Positions 49,999-58,330 of a stretch of DNA of 64,000 bases are shown piece by piece (the first letter of the stretch is position 1; every line of letters begins with the position of its first letter). Position numbers and translations under genes: made by a program. The DNA lies in the NCBI RefSeq assembly GCF_020423045.1, contig NZ_CP081943.1, forward strand, positions 2,294,001 to 2,358,000, written 5' to 3'. Below the pieces are notes generated by a model, which saw only the letters and a list, made by a program, of their open reading frames with translations, was not told the DNA's origin and ran no database searches. The stretch comes from Pseudomonas sp. MM213. GTDB taxonomy: Bacteria; Pseudomonadota; Gammaproteobacteria; Pseudomonadales; Pseudomonadaceae.

Positions 49999-51146
49999 GG
50001 CCGGTCCTCTTGCATACGTGTGGCAATGATAACGGCAGCCGCGAAGGCTGCCAGACTGGCAATACTAAAGGTGAACGAGGCCCCGAGGGCATTCCAGCTG
50101 TAGCCGGAGTACAACGCGCCCAGTGCGCCGCCGGTGCCGGCCAGTGCTGCGTACAACGCCTGGCCCTGCCCTTGCTGGCGCGCGCCGAAGCTACGTTGCA
50201 CGAACTGGATGGCAGCGGCGTGAAAGCTGCCGAACGTCGCCGCGTGCAATACCTGGGCAAACAGCAGCACCGATAAAAATTCAGCGAGCGACCCCAGCAG
50301 CAACCAACGCAGCGCCGCCAGCAGAAAACTCGCCAGCAGCACCCGGCGCACGGAGAAGCGCGCAAGGATCTTGCTCATGGCCAGAAACATCAACACTTCG
50401 GCCACCACGCCCACTGCCCAGAGCAGGCCGATCAAGCCACGGCTGTAACCCAATCGCTCAAGGTGCAACGTCAGAAAGGTGTAATACGGGCCGTGGCTCA
50501 TCTGCATCAGCGCCACGCACGCGTAAAACGCCAGCACACCGGGGCTGCGCAACTGCTTGAGAAACCCGTCAGCCGCCAGTCTTTCACTCTGGACCGGTTG
50601 CGCGTTCGGCACCCACAGGCTGCTGACGACGATCCCGGCCATGATCAGCACCAACGCCACCGGGTAGATGTCGAGGCTGAGCCATTCGAACAAGCGACCG
50701 AGCGCGACCACGGTGATGATGAAACCGATGGAACCCCACAAACGGATCTGACTGTAACGGGACGTCTGCCCTTTCAGATGCGCCAGGGTGATGACTTCGA
50801 ACTGCGGCAACACCGCGTGCCAGAAGAACGCATGCAACGCCATGACCATCGCCAGCCAGGCGTAGGTTTTGCTGACGAAAATCAGCGAGAACGTCAGCAG
50901 CGTGCAGACCGCGCCGAAGCGCACGATGGCCAGGCGCTGGCCGGTGTAATCCCCGAGCCAGCCCCAGATGTTCGGCGCGACGCAACGCATCAGCATCGGG
51001 ATCGCCACCAGCTCACCGATGCGCGCGGCAGAAAAACCCAGGTGATCGAAGTACAGCGCCAGGAACGGCGCTGTCGAACCGAGCAAGGCGAAATAGAACA
51101 GATAGAAACTGGAGAGCCGCCAGTACGGGAGCGCCGCCACGGTCAT
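49995..51146 (-). CDS. MFS transporter (LacY/HcaT-like), coupled to methionine salvage
   Basis: A 383-residue permease with about 12 hydrophobic segments, of the MFS_1-like group that includes the phenylpropionate transporter HcaT and nucleoside/sugar symporters. The first-loop motif GWLGDYTGQRLAIVR is near residue 62. It overlaps mtnB by four bases and follows aroC by 28 bases, so it is read with the methionine salvage genes. A role in moving a methylthio-compound is a reasonable inference from this coupling but cannot be read from the protein itself. Confidence 0.88.
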   Translation of the reverse strand: MTVAALPYWRLSSFYLFYFALLGSTAPFLALYFDHLGFSAARIGELVAIPMLMRCVAPNIWGWLGDYTGQRLAIVRFGAVCTLLTFSLIFVSKTYAWLAMVMALHAFFWHAVLPQFEVITLAHLKGQTSRYSQIRLWGSIGFIITVVALGRLFEWLSLDIYPVALVLIMAGIVVSSLWVPNAQPVQSERLAADGFLKQLRSPGVLAFYACVALMQMSHGPYYTFLTLHLERLGYSRGLIGLLWAVGVVAEVLMFLAMSKILARFSVRRVLLASFLLAALRWLLLGSLAEFLSVLLFAQVLHAATFGSFHAAAIQFVQRSFGARQQGQGQALYAALAGTGGALGALYSGYSWNALGASFTFSIASLAAFAAAVIIATRMQEDRP

Positions 51147-51174
51147 CAGACCGCAGCGACTGAGAGGTCAGCCA

Positions 51175-52266
51175 TTAAAGCTGACCCAGCACCGGCGTGC
51201 TCACGCGCACATCGGCGTTCTGCCCGCGGTGACGCAACAGGTGATCCATCAGCACGATGGCCATCATCGCTTCGGCAATCGGCGTGGCGCGGATGCCGAC
51301 GCACGGGTCGTGACGGCCCTTGGTGATGACCTCCACCGGGTTGCCATTGATGTCGATGGAACGGCCCGGCGTGGTGATGCTCGATGTTGGCTTCAACGCC
51401 AAATGCGCAACGATTGGCTGGCCGGAGGAGATGCCGCCGAGGATGCCGCCAGCGTTGTTGCTGAGGAATCCTTCCGGGGTCATTTCATCGCGATGCTCGG
51501 TGCCGCGCTGGGAAACACTGGCGAAACCGGCGCCGATTTCCACGCCTTTGACCGCGTTGATGCTCATCAGCGCGTGGGCCAGTTCGGCGTCGAGACGGTC
51601 GAAGATCGGCTCGCCAAGGCCTGGCATCACGCCTTCGGCAACGACGGTGATCTTCGCGCCAACCGAATCCTGGTCGCGGCGCAACTGGTCCATATAGGCT
51701 TCCAGTTCTGGCACCTTGTCCGGATCAGGGCTGAAGAACGCGTTTTCTTCCACCGAATCCCAGGTCTTGAACGGGATTTCGATCGGGCCGAGCTGGCTCA
51801 TGTAACCGCGAATGACGATGCCCTGGGTGGCCAGGTATTTCTTGGCAATCGCGCCAGCCGCCACACGCATGGCGGTTTCCCGCGCCGAGCTGCGGCCACC
51901 ACCACGGTAATCGCGTTCGCCGTACTTGTGGTGATAGGTGTAGTCGGCGTGGGCCGGGCGGAACAGGTCCTTGATCGCCGAGTAGTCCTTGGACTTCTGG
52001 TCGGTGTTGCGGATCAACAGGCCGATAGAGCAGCCCGTGGTGCGACCTTCGAAAATGCCGGAGAGGATTTCGACTTCGTCGGCTTCCTGGCGTTGGGTGG
52101 TGTGGCGGCTGGTGCCGGGTTTGCGGCGATCGAGGTCGCGCTGCAAATCTTCCAGGGAAATTTCCAGCCCCGGCGGGCAGCCGTCGACAATGGCGACCAA
52201 CGCCGGACCATGGCTTTCGCCCGCGGTGGTGACAGTGAACAGCTTGCCGTAGGTATTGCCGGACAT
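51175..52266 (-). CDS. aroC: Chorismate synthase
   Basis: A 363-residue FMN-dependent enzyme for the last step of the shikimate pathway, turning EPSP into chorismate. Family blocks [18 protein letters not shown] near residue 15, RPGTSR-type [17 protein letters not shown] near 45 and [17 protein letters not shown] near 123 are intact. ATG 52266 has GGAG eight bases upstream. A hairpin GGTCAGC/GCTGACC (51166-51186) spans the stop codon but lacks a T tract. Confidence 0.95.
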   Translation of the reverse strand: MSGNTYGKLFTVTTAGESHGPALVAIVDGCPPGLEISLEDLQRDLDRRKPGTSRHTTQRQEADEVEILSGIFEGRTTGCSIGLLIRNTDQKSKDYSAIKDLFRPAHADYTYHHKYGERDYRGGGRSSARETAMRVAAGAIAKKYLATQGIVIRGYMSQLGPIEIPFKTWDSVEENAFFSPDPDKVPELEAYMDQLRRDQDSVGAKITVVAEGVMPGLGEPIFDRLDAELAHALMSINAVKGVEIGAGFASVSQRGTEHRDEMTPEGFLSNNAGGILGGISSGQPIVAHLALKPTSSITTPGRSIDINGNPVEVITKGRHDPCVGIRATPIAEAMMAIVLMDHLLRHRGQNADVRVSTPVLGQL

Positions 52267-52394
52267 GCAGGACGCTCCGTGAAATGAACCTGAATACGTA
52301 ATGCGCGCCAGTATACGCAGGCTACCCAACTAGTTCATCCTCGAACCTTATGGGTGCCTGCGAGTCCAACCGGCATCTTGTTCATGATGGCGTG

Positions 52395-53348
52395 ATGATG
52401 CTGCGAGTTTTAGCCTTGAGCCTTACCTTGTTTACCGGCTTTGTACAGGCCACCGTCCTGCAACGGCCGATCACATTGGATACCGGCACCGGGGAGCTTT
52501 TCGGCTCGTTGTTGCTGCCAAAATCCGACAAACCCGTACCGGTTGTCCTGATCATTTCCGGCTCCGGTCCTACAGACCGTGACGGCAATAACCCCGACGG
52601 CGGACGCAACGACAGCCTCAAGCGCCTCGCCTGGGTACTGGCCAAACACAACATCGCCAGCGTGCGTTACGACAAACGCGGCGTGGCGGCGAGCCTCGCG
52701 GCGACCCCGGACGAACGCAATCTGTCGGTGGAAGCCTATGTGGCCGACGCCGAGGCCTGGGGCCACAAGCTCAAAAGCGATCCGCGCTTTGGCCAGTTGA
52801 TTCTGCTGGGCCACAGCGAAGGCGCATTGATCGCCAGCCTCGCGGCGCCGAGCGTCGATGCCGCCGGGGTGATTTCCCTGTCCGGCAGCGCCCGGCCGAT
52901 CGATCAGGTGCTGCGTCAGCAACTGAGCAATCGCTTGCCTCCTCCGCTGATGCTGCGCAGCAATGAACTGCTCGACAGCCTCAAGGCCGGTCGCACCGAT
53001 GACAACGTACCGCCGCAACTTCAGGTGATATTCCGCCCGAGCGTACAGCCGTACCTGATCTCACTGTTCCGCCAGGACCCCGCCGCCGCATTCGCCAAAT
53101 TGAAAATGCCGGCGCTGATCATTCAAGGCAGCAACGACATCCAGGTCGGTGTCGGCGACGCCAGGTTGTTGCAGGCCGCCAAACCGGACGCCGAACTGGC
53201 GTTGATCGAGGGCATGAACCACGTCATGCGCATCGTGCCCAACGACGTCAAACGGCAATTGGCCTCCTACAAAGATCCGCAATTGCCGCTGGCAGCCGAA
53301 CTGGGCACACGGATCCTCGGGTTTATTGACGGACTTCGCTCCAGTTGA
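52395..53348 (+). CDS. Secreted alpha/beta hydrolase
   Basis: About 317 residues with a signal peptide (cleavage near VQA, residue 19-20). The alpha/beta hydrolase fold is shown by the oxyanion region ISGSGPTDRDG near residue 54, nucleophile elbow LLGHSEGALI (Ser) near 138, and the late IIQGSNDIQV (Asp) and EGMNHVMR (His) blocks. The substrate is unknown; esterase or peptidase activity is plausible. Start choice between ATGs at 52395 and 52398 is uncertain since the ribosome site is weak. The gene diverges from aroC. Confidence 0.83.
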   Translation: MMLRVLALSLTLFTGFVQATVLQRPITLDTGTGELFGSLLLPKSDKPVPVVLIISGSGPTDRDGNNPDGGRNDSLKRLAWVLAKHNIASVRYDKRGVAASLAATPDERNLSVEAYVADAEAWGHKLKSDPRFGQLILLGHSEGALIASLAAPSVDAAGVISLSGSARPIDQVLRQQLSNRLPPPLMLRSNELLDSLKAGRTDDNVPPQLQVIFRPSVQPYLISLFRQDPAAAFAKLKMPALIIQGSNDIQVGVGDARLLQAAKPDAELALIEGMNHVMRIVPNDVKRQLASYKDPQLPLAAELGTRILGFIDGLRSS

Positions 53349-53369
53349 GCGCTTTTTTAAGCGCTTTTT
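53348..53369 (+). terminator. Rho-independent terminator of the hydrolase gene
   Basis: Stem AGCGCTT/AAGCGCT with a TTTT loop, then TTTT. It starts on the last base of the stop codon. Confidence 0.85.
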
Positions 53370-53458
53370 CCCTCCAGTCCTGAAAAAAACGGCCGATAAG
53401 CCTTTGTCGCCAGCGTTATGACTGGCGACAAGCTGAGCTTGGACAGGATCTCGCCGTT

Positions 53459-54250
53459 ATGACTGATACCCCGACTTCACCCGACACCACCGCTGAAAAA
53501 GACGCACCGCCAGCGGTCGAGCTGCCGTGGGCGGACGTCCACGTCGAGCACCACAAGATGCTCCGCCTGGCACCGTTGCAGACCGACCGCAACACCGGCG
53601 GGCGGCCACTGCGCTTTGTCGAATTCGGTTATGCCGAACGCAACGACAAGAAACACAGTCTGTTGCGCATGACCATTTCCCTGCCCGGCCAGCGCGTGCG
53701 CAAGGAACAGAACCACCTCGACGTGTGGGTCGACCACACCACAAAACGTGTGCATTTCGGACCGGAAAGCGGTTTGCAGATCGAACCGATGAACCGTGGC
53801 ATCGGCCGCTACATGGCAGCCCAGGGCATTACCTGGGCGAAAAAGCGCTGGCCCGGCTACACCGTCGACGGCACCGACCTGAACAACAAGGACGCGCTGA
53901 ACGAAGACACGCGCCTGCGCCGTGATCGCTTTTTGAAAGCGCATGGTTTTGAGGTGGTGTATGCCGACGCCCAGCATTTGAAGGGCAGCGTCAAAGAGGT
54001 GCAGGTCGGCGACCTGTTGGCCGACTGGAACACCGAGAAGTTGCAGCAGGTGGAAATTCTCGAAGCGGCGCAGATGCTGCAGCAGGCCGAGCAGAACCTG
54101 GCCGAGCAGGAAGTGAAGCTGAAGAAACACGAAGAAAAGGTCAGCAAATACAAACGCGAAGACGCGGGGCTGCGGTTCACCATTACGTGCCTGGTGGCGT
54201 TTGCGGTGTTTCAGGCGGGGTTGTTGATCTGGATTGCCACACACCGTTGA
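53459..54250 (+). CDS. Membrane-anchored GNAT-like protein of unknown function
   Basis: 263 residues, not matched to a named protein. Residues about 30-190 look like a GNAT-type acyltransferase fold: an early hydrophobic strand region, a GIGRYMAAQGITWAKK helix where acetyl-CoA binders have their pyrophosphate loop, and the late FLKAHGFEVVYAD strand. From about 195 to 230 there is a charged coiled coil, and the last 25 residues form a single transmembrane helix ending in THR, i.e. a C-tail anchor. The catalytic part would face the cytoplasm. The acetyltransferase reading is inference. Confidence 0.7.
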   Translation: MTDTPTSPDTTAEKDAPPAVELPWADVHVEHHKMLRLAPLQTDRNTGGRPLRFVEFGYAERNDKKHSLLRMTISLPGQRVRKEQNHLDVWVDHTTKRVHFGPESGLQIEPMNRGIGRYMAAQGITWAKKRWPGYTVDGTDLNNKDALNEDTRLRRDRFLKAHGFEVVYADAQHLKGSVKEVQVGDLLADWNTEKLQQVEILEAAQMLQQAEQNLAEQEVKLKKHEEKVSKYKREDAGLRFTITCLVAFAVFQAGLLIWIATHR

Positions 54251-54270
54251 AGGCTTGAGACCGCGGCGCG

Positions 54271-54344
54271 GCCTTCGCGGGCAAGCCTCGCTCCTACAAG
54301 GGATCACCAATAACCTGTAGGAGCGAGGCTTGCCCGCGAAGGCG
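54271..54344. repeat. REP pair (BIME), GAGGCTTGCCCGCGAAGG subtype
   Basis: GCCTTCGCGGGCAAGCCTCG at 54271 and its complement ending at 54344, tail-in, between two convergent genes. Confidence 0.85.
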
Positions 54345-54352
54345 TCCTCAGG

Positions 54353-55261
54353 TCAGACGCGGGACGCGAACAACGCCTGATGCTCCCGGCACTGCTGCGC
54401 CGTCAACATGAACACGCCATGCCCGCCGCGCTCGAAATCGAGCCAGGCAAAGTCGACTTCCGGGTACAACGCGTCAACGTGAACCTGGCTGTTGCCCACT
54501 TCGACAATCAGCAAACCCTTCTCGGTCAGATGATCCGCCGCTTCGGCGAGCATCCGTCGTACCAGGTTCAAGCCATCGTCGCCACAGGCCAGTCCCAGCT
54601 CGGGTTCATGCTGATACTCCTGCGGCATGTCGGCGAAATCTTCCGCATCGACGTAAGGCGGGTTCGACACGATCAGGTCGAAACGCTGACCCGGCAAGCC
54701 ATCGAAACCATCGCCCTGCACGGTGTAGACCCGCTCATCGACACCATGGCGCTCGATGTTCTGATTGGCCACTTCCAGCGCTTCAAACGACAGATCCGCC
54801 AGCACGACTTCGGCGTTCTGGAATTCATAGGCGCAGGCGATACCGATGCAACCGGAGCCAGTGCACAGGTCAAGAATCCGCGCAGGCGCGGCGCCCAGCC
54901 ACGGTGCGAAACCCTTTTCAATCAGCTCACCGATCGGCGAACGCGGAATCAATACACGCTCATCGACGATGAACGACATGCCGCAGAACCACGCCTCACC
55001 CAACAGGTAAGCGGTGGGAATGCGTTCTTCGATGCGCCGCTTGAGCAAACGCTGCAGCTTGACCAGCTCATCGTCTTCCAGATTGCAGTCGAGGTAGCTG
55101 TCAGCAATTTCCCACGGCAAGTGCAAGGCACCCAACACCAGTTGACGGGCTTCGTCCCAGGCGTTGTCGGTCCCATGGCCGAAAAACAGATCCTCCCCAT
55201 GGAAGCGGCTGACGGCCCAACGGATATGGTCACGCAGGGTACGAAGTCGGGAAGTGATCAC
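54353..55261 (-). CDS. prmB: Ribosomal protein L3 (uL3) glutamine methyltransferase
   Basis: A 302-residue SAM-dependent N5-glutamine methyltransferase. The SAM loop [14 protein letters not shown] is near residue 138 and the catalytic NPPY motif ([13 protein letters not shown]) near 203. I place the start at GTG 55261, with GGAG eight bases upstream and the family start [17 protein letters not shown]. The frame runs 24 codons further upstream without support. Confidence 0.94.
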   Translation of the reverse strand: MITSRLRTLRDHIRWAVSRFHGEDLFFGHGTDNAWDEARQLVLGALHLPWEIADSYLDCNLEDDELVKLQRLLKRRIEERIPTAYLLGEAWFCGMSFIVDERVLIPRSPIGELIEKGFAPWLGAAPARILDLCTGSGCIGIACAYEFQNAEVVLADLSFEALEVANQNIERHGVDERVYTVQGDGFDGLPGQRFDLIVSNPPYVDAEDFADMPQEYQHEPELGLACGDDGLNLVRRMLAEAADHLTEKGLLIVEVGNSQVHVDALYPEVDFAWLDFERGGHGVFMLTAQQCREHQALFASRV

Positions 55262-55499
55262 GGGGTAAACTCCAGAAAAAACGACTGGCGATTCTAACAG
55301 CCAAAACGCGTTACGACGACGCAGGAAAAACACCGGCTCAGATGTAGGACATATCCATTTTTATCGCTGGCTATTGAACAAAACGAGGATATTGACAAGG
55401 CTGCAGGCCAGTAACGACGGCGCCTACGATGGTAGCGATTCACAGAAGCGCTCAGCCAGAGGACAATGTCGCAAAAGCCCCACTCCAAGGAGCCCCAGA

Positions 55500-56090
55500 A
55501 TGTCCGTTCCAAAAACGATGTTTCAACTCAGCGGTCGCGGTTATGCCGCCGCCAATCTGAGCCATGCGACCCTTGTCATCATCGATGCCCAGAAAGAATA
55601 CCTCAGCGGCCCCCTGGCCCTGGTCGGCATGGATGCTGCCGTCGCGAACATCAAGCAGCTGGTGAGCGCTGCCCGCGCAGCCGGCCGTCCTATCGTGCAT
55701 GTGCGCCACCTCGGCACCGTCGGCGGGCTGTTCGATCCGCAAGGCGAGCGCGGTGAATTCATCCCGGGCCTCGAACCACAGAGCGACGAAACCATCATCG
55801 GCAAGTTGCTGCCGAGTGCGTTTCACGGCACCGAACTGCTGGACCGCCTGCAAAATCTCGGCTCCCTGGACCTGATCGTGTGCGGTTTCATGAGTCATTC
55901 CAGCGTCAGCACCACCGTGCGCGCCGCGAAAAACCTGGGCTTTCGCTGCACCCTCGTTGAAGACGCCTGTGCAACGCGCGATTTGCCCTACAAGGGTGGC
56001 GTGTTGAGCGCTGACCACGTTCAACAGACCGAAATGGCGATCATGGCGGACAACTTCGCCACCCTCGCCCTGACCCACGATCTGATCTGA
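55500..56090 (+). CDS. Isochorismatase-like hydrolase lacking the catalytic cysteine
   Basis: A 196-residue cytoplasmic protein of the isochorismatase-like/cysteine hydrolase family. Asp29 (IIDAQ) and Lys102 (GKLLPSAF) of the usual triad are present. At the position of the nucleophilic cysteine (G-x-x-T-x-x-C-V) the sequence reads GFMSHSSV, with Ser135. It may therefore work like isochorismatases proper, which need no cysteine, or be a non-hydrolytic member. AAGGAG lies seven bases before ATG 55500. No metabolic neighbours give a substrate. Confidence 0.85.
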   Translation: MSVPKTMFQLSGRGYAAANLSHATLVIIDAQKEYLSGPLALVGMDAAVANIKQLVSAARAAGRPIVHVRHLGTVGGLFDPQGERGEFIPGLEPQSDETIIGKLLPSAFHGTELLDRLQNLGSLDLIVCGFMSHSSVSTTVRAAKNLGFRCTLVEDACATRDLPYKGGVLSADHVQQTEMAIMADNFATLALTHDLI

Positions 56091-56221
56091 TCGACGCTTG
56101 ATGAGCGGTTCATGCCGCCGCTCATCCGCAAAAGCCTCTCGTTCGCTGTAAATGTCATAGCCTCAGGAACATCCCGGTCAACTCCCGGTCGAAGGGCCGA
56201 TACCCATTGAGGAAGGTCGGA

Positions 56222-56542
56222 ATGAAGTTATCCGATGGTTTTGACGCACGCCGCTTGCGGCCCAAAGGCCAAAGCAACTGGCGTTTTCGATTCGGCGCAG
56301 CCTTTGCTGCCTTGCTGGCAACGTGCGGTGTGTTGCTGGCGATGGCCGGCGCCGCCAGCCTGCTGGGCCACCCGCCGGCACTCGGCGAGTTGAATGCCAG
56401 CCCGCTGGGCTCGGCAATCATTCTGGCGGTCGGTCTGTTCCTGCTCTACCTGGGCGTTTGGCTGTGGCGGCGTTGCCGTCGCCGCGCGCGCCAGTCGCAA
56501 GAGCTGAACATGTCCCCGCATCTGATGAAAAAACACGACTGA
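56222..56542 (+). CDS. Small membrane protein of unknown function
   Basis: 106 residues with two transmembrane segments (about 26-46 and 62-82), an arginine-rich start and an RRCRRRAR cytoplasmic stretch after the second. I do not recognise the family. AGGAAGG lies close before ATG 56222. Both termini probably face the cytoplasm by the positive-inside rule. Confidence 0.72.
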   Translation: MKLSDGFDARRLRPKGQSNWRFRFGAAFAALLATCGVLLAMAGAASLLGHPPALGELNASPLGSAIILAVGLFLLYLGVWLWRRCRRRARQSQELNMSPHLMKKHD

Positions 56543-56628
56543 ATTGACGGCCTGACGTTTACCGGGCCCCAATTGTTATCGGTCGTGTCTCGACTTGGGT
56601 AAACTGGCCGCCCTTCGCGGAGGCTGAT

Positions 56629-57186
56629 ATGCAAGACAACGATTTTTCCCTGTTCAAAAGCGCGATCCAAGGCGTCAAGCCGATCAAGCACGATCGCGCC
56701 GAAACCGGCAAACCCAAAGCTGACCGCGCGCAGATCGCCAAGCTGCGTCAAGCCGCCACCGTGCGCACCGATGCCACCACCGTTGACGGCCTGTCCGATC
56801 AGTTCGTGATCGACGTCGGCCCGGAAGACGAGCTGATGTGGGCGCGTGACGGCGTACAGGAAAGCCAGATGCGCAAGCTCAAGATCGGGCAAATCCCCTT
56901 CGAAGGCAGCCTCGACCTGCACGGCATGAGTGTGGAAAAGGCCCGGGAAACCCTCTGGGCATTCCTGGCGGAAGCGACCAAATTCGAAATCCGCTGCGTG
57001 CGCGTCACCCACGGCAAAGCCGTGCGCCTGGACGGCAAGCGGCCGATGATCAAAAGCCACGTCAACACCTGGCTGCGCCAGCATTCACAGGTACTTGGCT
57101 TCACCTCGTGCCAGGCGAAACATGGTGGTGCCGGAGCAGTTTATGTGATGCTCAAACGCACCATGATGGAAGGTCGCGACGAGTAA
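56629..57186 (+). CDS. Smr-domain DNA endonuclease-like protein (SmrA type)
   Basis: 185 residues: a flexible charged N-terminal part (1-90) and a C-terminal Smr domain (about 92-178). The domain hallmarks LDLHGMSVEKAR, VRVTHGKA and KHGGAGAVYVML are intact. Standalone Smr proteins are nicking nucleases related to the MutS2 tail, with proposed roles in RNA or DNA processing. GGAGGC precedes the ATG. The gene stands between the small membrane protein and the phage-repressor-like locus. Confidence 0.9.
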   Translation: MQDNDFSLFKSAIQGVKPIKHDRAETGKPKADRAQIAKLRQAATVRTDATTVDGLSDQFVIDVGPEDELMWARDGVQESQMRKLKIGQIPFEGSLDLHGMSVEKARETLWAFLAEATKFEIRCVRVTHGKAVRLDGKRPMIKSHVNTWLRQHSQVLGFTSCQAKHGGAGAVYVMLKRTMMEGRDE

Positions 57187-57267
57187 AGTCGTTGCGCCAC
57201 GCTTGCAGCGTCGTATCCGCCACATCGATCTGGCTACTGGCTGACCACTCAGTGCAGGTATACCGAC

Positions 57268-57303
57268 TTGCAATGATATGGGAGCTCCCGTAATACTTCG
57301 CAG
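57268..57303 (+). promoter_or_regulatory. Promoter of the repressor gene with internal operator
   Basis: TTGCAA (57268-57273) and TAATAC (57291-57296) are 17 bases apart. The palindrome TATGGGAGCTCCCGTA (57277-57292) fills the spacer and touches the -10. Transcription would start at about 57303, i.e. directly at the ATG (57304), and there is no ribosome site, so the message looks leaderless, as for lambda cI made from PRM. Confidence 0.75.
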
Positions 57304-58016
57304 ATGGAATTTAAAGAAAGACTCAAAACAGCCCGCCAACACGCCAAGCTCAATCAGACCGAGCTTGCCGAGCGCGCGGGGCTGACTCAAACCTCAATCT
57401 CCGACCTCGAGCGCGGGAAATCGAAAGCGACAGCCTTTGTTGCCCAGATCGCTTCAGTGTGTGGCGTTTCACCGATGTGGCTGGCTGAAGGTGTCGGTGA
57501 CATGCTTAAAGGGGTCTCCCCCCTCCAGGCATTTCAATGTCAGACATCCAGCCTTGGGACGACAGCACACCCCTGGATGACGATGAGGTTTATGTCCCCT
57601 TCCTGCGTGAAGTTGAGCTGGCGGCGGGTTCAGGCCGATTCGTGATCGCAGAAAACGACAGCGCCAGGCTGCGTTTCTTCAAGAAAGACCTGCGTCACAA
57701 TAACGTGCAGTTCAACAACGCCAGGTGCGTGTCGGTGAGTGGGAACAGCATGTTCCCGGTACTGCGCGACGGCGCCACCGTCGGCATGAACATTGGCAAG
57801 AATTCGCTGGGCGACATCGTCGACGGCGACATGTACGCGATCAACCACAACGGCCAGCTCCGTGTGAAACAAGTCTACCGACTGCCCAGCGGGATCCGTC
57901 TACGCAGCTTCAACCGTGACGAGCATCCGGACGAGGACTACACCTTCGCCGAGATCCAGGAGCAGCAGATTGCGATCCTGGGTCATGTCTTTTGGTGGGC
58001 AATGTATTCGCGGTGA
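57304..58016 (+). pseudogene. CI/LexA-like S24-family repressor, split by a frameshift
   Basis: Two overlapping frames make up one phage-type repressor of about 237 residues. Frame 1 (from ATG 57304) encodes an XRE helix-turn-helix (residues about 14-60, [20 protein letters not shown]) and runs out of frame to 57645. Frame 2 (57537-58016, ATG 57537) encodes the S24 autoprotease: cleavage site Ala30-Gly31 (LAAGSG), nucleophile Ser71 (GNSMF) and general base Lys111. The break falls in a run of six C residues (57518-57523); one extra C would give continuous ...[12 protein letters not shown].... It may be a true mutation, a phase-variable tract, a sequencing error or two separately made domains (CAGG lies before ATG 57537). 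Confidence 0.85.
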
Positions 58017-58090
58017 ACCGAGTTGCGGTGATTCGTGAACGTCCAGTGCCATGACGTGCAATACAGCAAATCGACGCACATCCAAGAGGA

Positions 58091-58115
58091 GCCCGCCAAG
58101 CGCGGGCTTTTTTTT
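58091..58115 (+). terminator. Rho-independent terminator of the repressor gene
   Basis: Stem GCCCGC/GCGGGC with a five-base loop, followed by eight T residues, 75 bases after the repressor stop. Confidence 0.9.
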
Positions 58116-58143
58116 GCACCTGAAATACAGGCGCAGAATAAAA

Positions 58144-58186
58144 TATGGGAATACCCGTTTACACAAAATATGGGAACGCCTATATT
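58144..58186 (+). promoter_or_regulatory. Promoter of the PL7 gene covered by two repressor-type operators
   Basis: TTTACA (58158-58163) and TATATT (58181-58186) are 17 bases apart, a good sigma70 promoter. TATGGGAATACCCGTT (58144-58159) overlaps the -35 and TATGGGAACGCCTATA (58169-58184) covers spacer and -10. Both resemble the palindrome in the repressor's own promoter and are 25 bp apart within a direct repeat of AAAATATGGGAA. The rest of the 314-base gap (58017-58330) holds the terminator above and a leader of about 140 bases with no feature I can name. Confidence 0.75.
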
Positions 58187-58330
58187 CGTATTCAAGCCAA
58201 CGGGAAATCGATCGGAAGCTGCCAACTATCACTTCTGCCCATTCATTGAGTGGGCAGTGGGATGTAGGCCTGCATCAAACGCAAGGCTCACCAGAGCAAA
58301 AAGCGACATCAATGGACTGAGGTAAAAACC

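Noticed and set aside
51166..51186. Hairpin GGTCAGC/GCTGACC across the aroC stop as a terminator
   Set aside because: No T tract follows on either strand and the MFS gene continues 28 bases downstream, so it is unlikely to end transcription.
55349..55378. ACATATCCATTTTTATCGCTGG near prmB resembles the start of the 300-bp repeat
   Set aside because: Only about 14 bases match (ACATATCCATTTTT) and the rest of the repeat is absent. It may be a remnant, but the match is too short to claim.
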